Below, piece after piece: positions 7,162 through 11,584 of a DNA stretch of 11,584 nucleotides. This stretch comes from Rachicladosporium sp. CCFEE 5018 (taxonomy: Eukaryota > Ascomycota > Dothideomycetes > Cladosporiales > Cladosporiaceae). The notes below the pieces were generated by a model. That model did no database searches. It was given only the letters and a program-made list of their open reading frames with translations, and was not told where the DNA came from. How positions within the stretch are numbered: the first letter of the stretch is position 1; each line of letters begins with the position of its first letter. The stretch is taken from contig KZ111161.1 of the NCBI GenBank assembly GCA_002077045.2, forward strand, positions 410,426 through 422,009, given 5' to 3'. The position numbers and the translations under genes are program-made.

Positions 7162-9495
7162 ATGGATCCCATAGCACGAGAAACCGCCGAGCAGCATGAG
7201 ATTGACCTTGAGAAGAAGACATTTACGACGAACGTGCGACCGGTCTCCTCATCTGACGATGAAGACTCCCATGAGGCGAATGCAGATGCAGCGTGGGCAC
7301 CAGGTTTCTGGATCCGATTTCCATGGGTTGGTTTCGGCGCACTCCTTCTAATACTGGTGTGCTCAATGGGATCGGTCTTGACACTCATGCTCAGCAGAGA
7401 CAGATCAGAGACAAGATGGGTCAAGAAGTTGCCACCGAACGTCATACTCAATGGCCTTAACAATGTGCAGAACCTATGTTTTGGCTTAGCCATCGGTACG
7501 TGACCTCAACTCACGCTTCTCTACGCCGCGCTGACAAAGAGACAGGGAATGGCATCGCGATCGCGTGGTGGCGAAAGACGCTGCGAGGTGCCACCATTCA
7601 CGAGCTCCATCGCTCATGGGCGTTCAGCACCAGTCTCAAGGACATTGCGTTCGCTGCCAAGTACTTCAACATCATTGCATTGGCTGCGCTCACCGCGAAA
7701 TTGACCATGATCGACGGCATGCTCATGCAGAAGGCTACCACCACATGTAAGCGTGATTCAGCACATCATCAGTACTTGTAGCTTCACTGACACTTCACAC
7801 CGTAGACAGTAACGTCGATCTCCCCATCACATCCAACGTATCGATGTTCGCGAATGAAACTTTTCCATCAACCGGAGTAATCAGCTCGCGTACAAGTCGT
7901 AGTGGCTCGCTTCTGCCATGGTTCATGACAGATCTTGTCATGTGGTCTCAGAGTGGTGGTCTGCTACCATCGACTTTTCAAGGCTGCGAAGGTCGCTGCT
8001 TTTTCAAAGTCCCTGCTGTGGGATTCGCTCTCGACTGCGAAGATCCTGTGACTGAGCAGACGGACCTTGGCTTGATCACGATGGCGGCCTCTGGTGAAAT
8101 CTCTCAGGTCAATCAAGGATCACTGAACGTCACCGACGCAGAAATGGCGCTGATATTGGCCAACTACACCCAAACACTCTTTTCGATTAGATTCGACACA
8201 AACTCGACCTCTGTGCCTGGCCCGGACCCTGACTCTAACTCTACAATGGGTCAGTACTTGACCATGGACGTGACCTACAGCGCCGCGGATGATGCCGTTT
8301 CGGATCAAAGCCGCTGTTCTGGCAAGTGGGTGAAGCAACACTGCGAGTTGCGCCCTGCAATCATCAATTACCCAGTGATGGTGCAGAGCTACAGCGGACT
8401 ACATGCCATCGAAGGGTTGACCGTTGGCGACACGCAAGAATCGTTCCTTGCCGATGCGACCAATGGCGGCAATGTGTACCCACTTTACAGTATCGAGCTG
8501 AGCCAGCAGGCCGGCTACGACGTAATAGAGCGCGTCAACGTTACTACCCTAGGTAGCTACGAGCAAGGTGGCGATCAGACTAGACTGGGCGGCGTACTGC
8601 AAGGCCTGCAAGAGTACCTTGGCGCTTCCGCTGACATGACCTACGAGGGCGCTACTGGATTCGCTGTCAACCAGACCGGTGTTGCTCAGCATTTCCTGCT
8701 CAATACCGAGCCCCTGACCTCCCAACAATGCGGCTATCGATATACCGATTCGATATCACCTGGGGATCAGTCGATGATGCGATCCGTGGTGCAGCAGATC
8801 AATGAGATTATGTTCACCCTCGCAAGCGATCTCAGCCAATACGATCCAAACAATCAACTCGATGCTGTCACTAATCACACGGCGATCGTGTACAGGGACT
8901 CGATCCACTACAGCACAAATATCTAGTAAGTCACCCACCCACCTCTTCGTTATGCACATCGAGTAGTAGACTAGCTCTTCTACCAAGAACCTCGTAGTGG
9001 CCGCAAGGCTACCGCTGCATCGGTGAGAGTACCAATTGCCGGAGTTTCCTTAGCTGGCAATCGTCTCTCCGCGATGTAGTGGCAAGGCACCTGCTGCCGT
9101 GGCAGCGCTGACAGACGCATTGTCGTCGCTGTGCGAACTTGGAGATACTCAACGCTTCAAAAGCAGAAGTACTGACCGTTTCCCCCAGCTACATGATCGG
9201 CGCGATGATCAGCACCTTCATTTGCGTTCTCTGCGTGCTTCCCTCTTACTGGGGCTTCTGGCAGCTGGGCCGCAAGGTCGCTCTATCGCCGTTCGAGATC
9301 GCGGCCGCTTTTCGATCGCCCGTGGTCAATCACCCCGGTACCATCGACGATATCTTGAAACACAGGGGTCATCAGCCTGTGCAGTACGGCAACATCGTTA
9401 GTGGAGATGCGAGCGGTAGACTTGGTGTGGCAGAGCCAGAGTACGTTGAGCGAGCGCATCCGAAGTTGTTCGGGAGCAGGAAGGGCAATGCGTAA
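7162..9495 (+). CDS. Uncharacterised fungal multi-pass membrane glycoprotein
   Basis: Four exons, 7162-7495, 7546-7746, 7806-8925 and 9189-9495, give 653 residues. The N-terminus is acidic and cytosolic-looking. Hydrophobic spans lie near 53-77, 102-120 and 155-172. A long loop, about 179-550, has nine N-glycosylation sequons (NVS, NET, NVT, NYT, NST twice, NVT, NQT, NHT) and six cysteines (near 239, 243 and 256, then two and one), so it should be lumenal or extracellular. A final span at about 553-576 leads into GFWQLGRKVALSPFEIAAAF and a cytosolic tail. The pattern (AWWRKTLRGATIHELH, KLTMIDGMLMQKA, then LGR.V.LSP.E.A.AF after the last span) resembles a large family of unnamed fungal membrane proteins. 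I cannot give a reliable family name and it does not clearly match DUF3176. The ATG at 7162 has A at -3 and G at +4. The stop lies 24 bases from the convergent GNAT stop. Molecular function unknown. Confidence 0.82.
7496..7545 (+). other. Intron 1 of the membrane glycoprotein gene
   Basis: A 50-nt phase-1 intron: donor GTACGT, branch-like GCTGAC, acceptor GACAG. Splicing removes an in-frame TGA and joins FGLAIG to NGIAIAWWRK, keeping one hydrophobic span intact. Confidence 0.85.
7747..7805 (+). other. Intron 2 of the membrane glycoprotein gene
   Basis: A 59-nt phase-1 intron: donor GTAAGC, branch-like ACTGAC, acceptor CCGTAG. The frame is preserved only with the TAG acceptor at 7803-7805; the nearby CAG at 7807-7809 would shift the frame. 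Confidence 0.85.
8926..9188 (+). other. Long intron 3 of the membrane glycoprotein gene
   Basis: A 263-nt phase-2 intron with a strong donor GTAAGT, a branch-like ACTGAC at 9171-9176 and a pyrimidine-rich acceptor TTTCCCCCAG at 9188. Splicing converts TA plus C into Tyr and joins HYSTNIY to YMIGAMISTF, leading into the last membrane span. Among the nearby AGs, only this one restores the frame. It is four to five times longer than the other introns here. A short imperfect direct repeat (GTAGTGG..CAAGGC..ACC..GCTGC) recurs about 80 bases apart within it, near 8994 and 9076. Confidence 0.75.
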
Positions 9496-9519
9496 TGATG
9501 AAGTACGAAGACAGAAGAC
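9496..9519. other. 24-base gap between convergent stop codons
   Basis: Only 24 bases separate the TAA of the membrane glycoprotein gene from the TAA (minus) of the GNAT gene. No terminator or poly(A) hexamer fits in the gap, so each 3' untranslated region very probably extends into the opposing gene. Confidence 0.75.
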
Positions 9520-10265
9520 TTATATCGGAATGTCTTTTACGAGATATATCACTGGTCCTTCTCCACCAGTCCGTCCTGTCTCACCACTGACTCCACCATC
9601 AAGTACTTCGGGATACCGGCTGAAGCCCAACTTCGTATAGAATTTCAGCGCTCCCAGACCACCAGCCTCCATGCCCAAGTGCACGCCCTTGCAGCCCTCG
9701 GCTCGCAGAGCTTCCATCAACGTGTCGATCAACTTGCGTCCCCAGCCTCGACCTTGATGCGAAGGCAAAATGTCGATATGTAGATGCCCTGGCCATTTGT
9801 CCACTAGACCAGGGTAAGAGAAGGTCAATGCCCTCTCTGGGTCCCCATGGAGAAGCTGCAGAAGTTGAGTCGGCTTATCATCGACCGCCTTGGAACCATT
9901 GACATCCGGTTGTGGCAGCAGCTTGCGGTCCAGCGAAGGCACATACTTCTCCGTCCAGTCTTTGGCGAATTGCCTAGTATTGGGAGTACTGAGGATGTAG
10001 CCTACAGCTCCGTCGCCGTTTCCAGGGTCGAGCACGAAGCAGGTGGACCGAGAGAGTAGCGGGTAGGGATGGCACCTGTGAATTGTCAGTGATAGGGACA
10101 TACGTACCACGGATCGACAATTGATTACCAGAGGTACGACGAGATCGTCCAAGAGGGCTCGGTCTTTAGACTCTCGCCACAGGTCACTCGGAAAATGTGG
10201 TCAAGGGCAGGGCGGTCGCGGGGAAGTGAGACTGGGCGGATGAATGCAGTCAAATCATGCGCCAT
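9520..10265 (-). CDS. GNAT-family N-acetyltransferase
   Basis: Two exons, 10265-10129 and 10075-9520, give 230 residues. GNAT enzymes transfer acetyl from acetyl-CoA to an amine; the acceptor here cannot be read from sequence. Exon 1 supplies the N-terminal strand and helix (FIRPVSLPRDRPALDHIFRV) and the acceptor loop. Exon 2 carries VGYIL at 70-74, motif A with HIDILPSHQGRGWGRKLID at 145-163 (the acetyl-CoA pyrophosphate loop is QGRGWG at 153-158), and motif B with ALKFYTKLGF at 188-197. The length is normal for a single-domain cytosolic GNAT, with no signal peptide or membrane span. A Gly-rich stretch at about 205-219 precedes the final strand VIYLVKDI. The start ATG at 10265 is required to capture the conserved N-terminus; the exon 2 frame alone lacks a proper ATG. 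It is divergent from the GH18 gene and convergent, nearly overlapping, with the membrane glycoprotein gene. Confidence 0.88.
10076..10128 (-). other. Intron of the GNAT gene
   Basis: A 53-nt phase-2 intron with donor GTAATC (less common), branch-like ACTGAC and acceptor TTCACAG. Splicing skips an in-frame TAA and yields SSYLWCHPYPLLS, continuing the acetyltransferase fold. Confidence 0.83.
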
Positions 10266-10643
10266 TGTCGGAATGACTTTGATCTGGATAATCTACAGAT
10301 ATTGCTCGCTGGCATGTGCGCAGATAGTTGGGTATGAGCGCGACACTATATGCAATATCGTTCAGTGAGCCAAGGTCTCAGTCGCTTCCACGGCCCAAAC
10401 TTAGAGGTACAGCATTCGGCGAGTTCTCTTTTGCTAGTGACAAGACCTTGAGCTTATCCATTGGAGGAAATGATTGATTTCTCACGGTCACGATGGTGTG
10501 TAGATAATAGTATGATAAGCGCGTTCCAATGTGCAAGTCGTGAACCCAGTTTGCGAGAAGCCAAACCGATGCTGCCAAGCAAACCACTCCATGCCATCTA
10601 CCTAGTTCTTGACCTCGCTAACCAAAGTGCATATACATATGGC
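10266..10643. promoter_or_regulatory. Divergent promoter region between GNAT and GH18 genes
   Basis: These 378 bases lie between the two divergent starts and must hold both promoters. A CCAAT box is at 10526-10530, an ATTGG (inverted CCAAT) at 10460-10464, and a TATA-like ACTATATG near 10343. On the GH18 side there are also in-frame ATGs at 10470, 10512 and 10569 and a short uORF at 10591-10605. No other gene is visible. Confidence 0.5.
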
Positions 10644-10647
10644 ATGA
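10639..10647 (+). promoter_or_regulatory. Minimal uORF overlapping the GH18 start codon
   Basis: ATG GCA TGA at 10639-10647 is a two-codon uORF whose TGA overlaps the proposed GH18 start (ATG 10644-10646). If the transcript starts upstream, ribosomes ending here sit on the main ATG and could reinitiate. It would not matter if translation starts at an upstream in-frame ATG such as 10569. Confidence 0.3.
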
Positions 10648-11584
10648 ACCGACCGAACCCCCCTTTGCTGCCCATCGGCCAAGGACCGCGGGTGGTAGTC
10701 TACCATCAGACTCACCACAAGCCCGATGGCGGTCCCCCGGTGTCTCTCCTCCCGCTTGTGACGGAGAACACGGGTATCACACATGTGATCGTAGCAGCTA
10801 TACACCTCAACGATCCACCGGGGAACATCACGCTCAATGACGATGATCCCGAGACGCAGAAAGACAAGTACGCGACGTTGTTTGGGGAGATGGCATGGCT
10901 GCAGCAGGCTTTTGGGGTGAAAGTCATGGCTATGCTTGGAGGTGCTGCGAAGGGTTCATATCAACGTCTGGACGGAGATGATGTCGCGCGATTCGAGGCA
11001 TACTATACTCCCTTGCGAGATCTTCTACGGAAGCACCTCTTCGATGGGCTTGACTTGGATGTTGAGGAGGAGACTTCTCTACCAGGTATCATCAGATTGA
11101 TCGATCGTCTGAGGTTGGACTTTGGGCCAAGTTTCATCATCACGCTCGCGCCTGTCGCGAACGCTCTCTTGCCTAATCAGCCGCATTTGTCTGGGTTCAA
11201 CTACCAATTGCTTGAGCAGATGCGTGGTCACGAGATCGCATGGTACAATGCCCAGTTCTATTGTGGATGGGGAGACGCCTCAAGTACAGCATGGTACGAT
11301 GCCATAGTCGGCTTTGGATGGCCGGCCAATAAAGTGGTCATAGGCTTGATCACCAATTCTGCAAACGGAGCTGGACATGTGGCATGGCCACAGCTCGAGC
11401 AGGTCCTTCGGACTCTTCGACAACGCTACCCTACATTCGGTGGTGCGATGGGATGGGAGTACTTCAATGCACTTCCAGGTGGTGTGGATAGACCTTGGGA
11501 GTGGGTGGCAAACATGGGCCGTGTACTGAGGACGCCACTACCTCCTGCCCCATTCCAGCCTCAGATGCCGATCCGACCATATGG
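10644..11584 (+). CDS. GH18 family glycoside hydrolase, chitinase-like, 3' end outside window
   Basis: A continuous frame of 313 codons runs off the right edge without a stop. GH18 enzymes cleave beta-1,4-linked N-acetylglucosamine chains or related glycans by substrate-assisted catalysis. The TIM-barrel landmarks appear in order: first strand RVVVYHQTH at 16-24, SxGG-like MLGGAAKGS at 97-105, the catalytic DxxDxDxE as DGLDLDVE at 134-141 (acid E141), substrate-binding WYNAQFY at 200-206, and GGAMGWEYF at 267-274 with the barrel-floor Trp271. No signal peptide precedes the barrel, so an intracellular or non-classically exported enzyme is inferred. After the barrel a Pro-rich stretch (from about 298) begins a linker or tail that continues beyond the window. 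The start at 10644 has G at -3 and lies just before the first strand; in-frame ATGs at 10569, 10512 and 10470 could add 25-58 residues. I see no intron in the visible part. Confidence 0.9.
   Translation, partial: MNRPNPPLLPIGQGPRVVVYHQTHHKPDGGPPVSLLPLVTENTGITHVIVAAIHLNDPPGNITLNDDDPETQKDKYATLFGEMAWLQQAFGVKVMAMLGGAAKGSYQRLDGDDVARFEAYYTPLRDLLRKHLFDGLDLDVEEETSLPGIIRLIDRLRLDFGPSFIITLAPVANALLPNQPHLSGFNYQLLEQMRGHEIAWYNAQFYCGWGDASSTAWYDAIVGFGWPANKVVIGLITNSANGAGHVAWPQLEQVLRTLRQRYPTFGGAMGWEYFNALPGGVDRPWEWVANMGRVLRTPLPPAPFQPQMPIRPY

Noticed and set aside
9034..9061. ATTGCC...GGCAAT inverted repeat in the long intron
   Set aside because: The stem is only six base pairs with a loop of about 16, easily chance.
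10084..10152. Acetyltransferase frame beginning at 10152 without splicing
   Set aside because: The codon there is TTG and the resulting N-terminus reads through the intron; the spliced model with ATG 10265 restores the conserved N-terminus.
1..11584. Biosynthetic cluster, mobile element, CRISPR or bacterial system
   Set aside because: No synthase, transposase, integrase, terminal repeats or regular repeat-spacer array was seen, and the genes are intron-bearing fungal types.

Overview
The window looks like nuclear DNA of a filamentous ascomycete, probably of the Dothideomycetes type. That placement is inference from gene content and intron style, not from a marker gene. Genes are close together on alternating strands. 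Introns are mostly 50-62 nt, with GT donors, CTGAC/CTAAC-like branch points and AG acceptors. The families are typical of fungi: an EF-hand MscS channel, an intracellular-type GH18 enzyme, a GNAT acetyltransferase and a fungal multi-pass glycoprotein. No bacterial operon, transposon, CRISPR array, tRNA or rRNA gene was found.

Layout from left to right. 1-1048 has no well-supported gene. It carries a possible minus-strand partial ORF at the edge and a perfect GCN4/CpcA-type palindrome near 604. 1049-2845 (+) is one uninterrupted frame that joins a Hal3/PPCDC-like flavoprotein domain to an F-box-like motif and degenerate ankyrin-like repeats. 2846-3194 is a short convergent gap. 3195-5571 (-) is a three-exon EF-hand MscS channel of 754 residues. 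5572-7161 is a 1.6 kb divergent spacer. Its first 536 bases contain no ATG in the channel's sense direction, which suggests a long purged 5' leader. 7162-9495 (+) is a four-exon, 653-residue membrane glycoprotein with an unusually long last intron. Its stop codon lies only 24 bases from the stop of the convergent GNAT gene at 9520-10265 (-, two exons, 230 residues). A 378-base divergent promoter separates that gene from a GH18 hydrolase starting at 10644 (+), which runs off the right edge after 313 codons.

The genes do not form an evident pathway or biosynthetic cluster. The channel and the glycoprotein are both membrane proteins driven from one divergent spacer. The GNAT and GH18 genes share another divergent spacer and could be co-regulated. 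The most unusual object is the flavoprotein-ankyrin fusion. It keeps the HFCD flavoprotein fold signatures, but the residues needed for phosphopantothenoylcysteine decarboxylation appear to be replaced or absent. This suggests a flavin-binding or regulatory protein, not the coenzyme A enzyme. All gene models here were built by eye from frames and splice signals, and transcript data could shift starts or the long intron.
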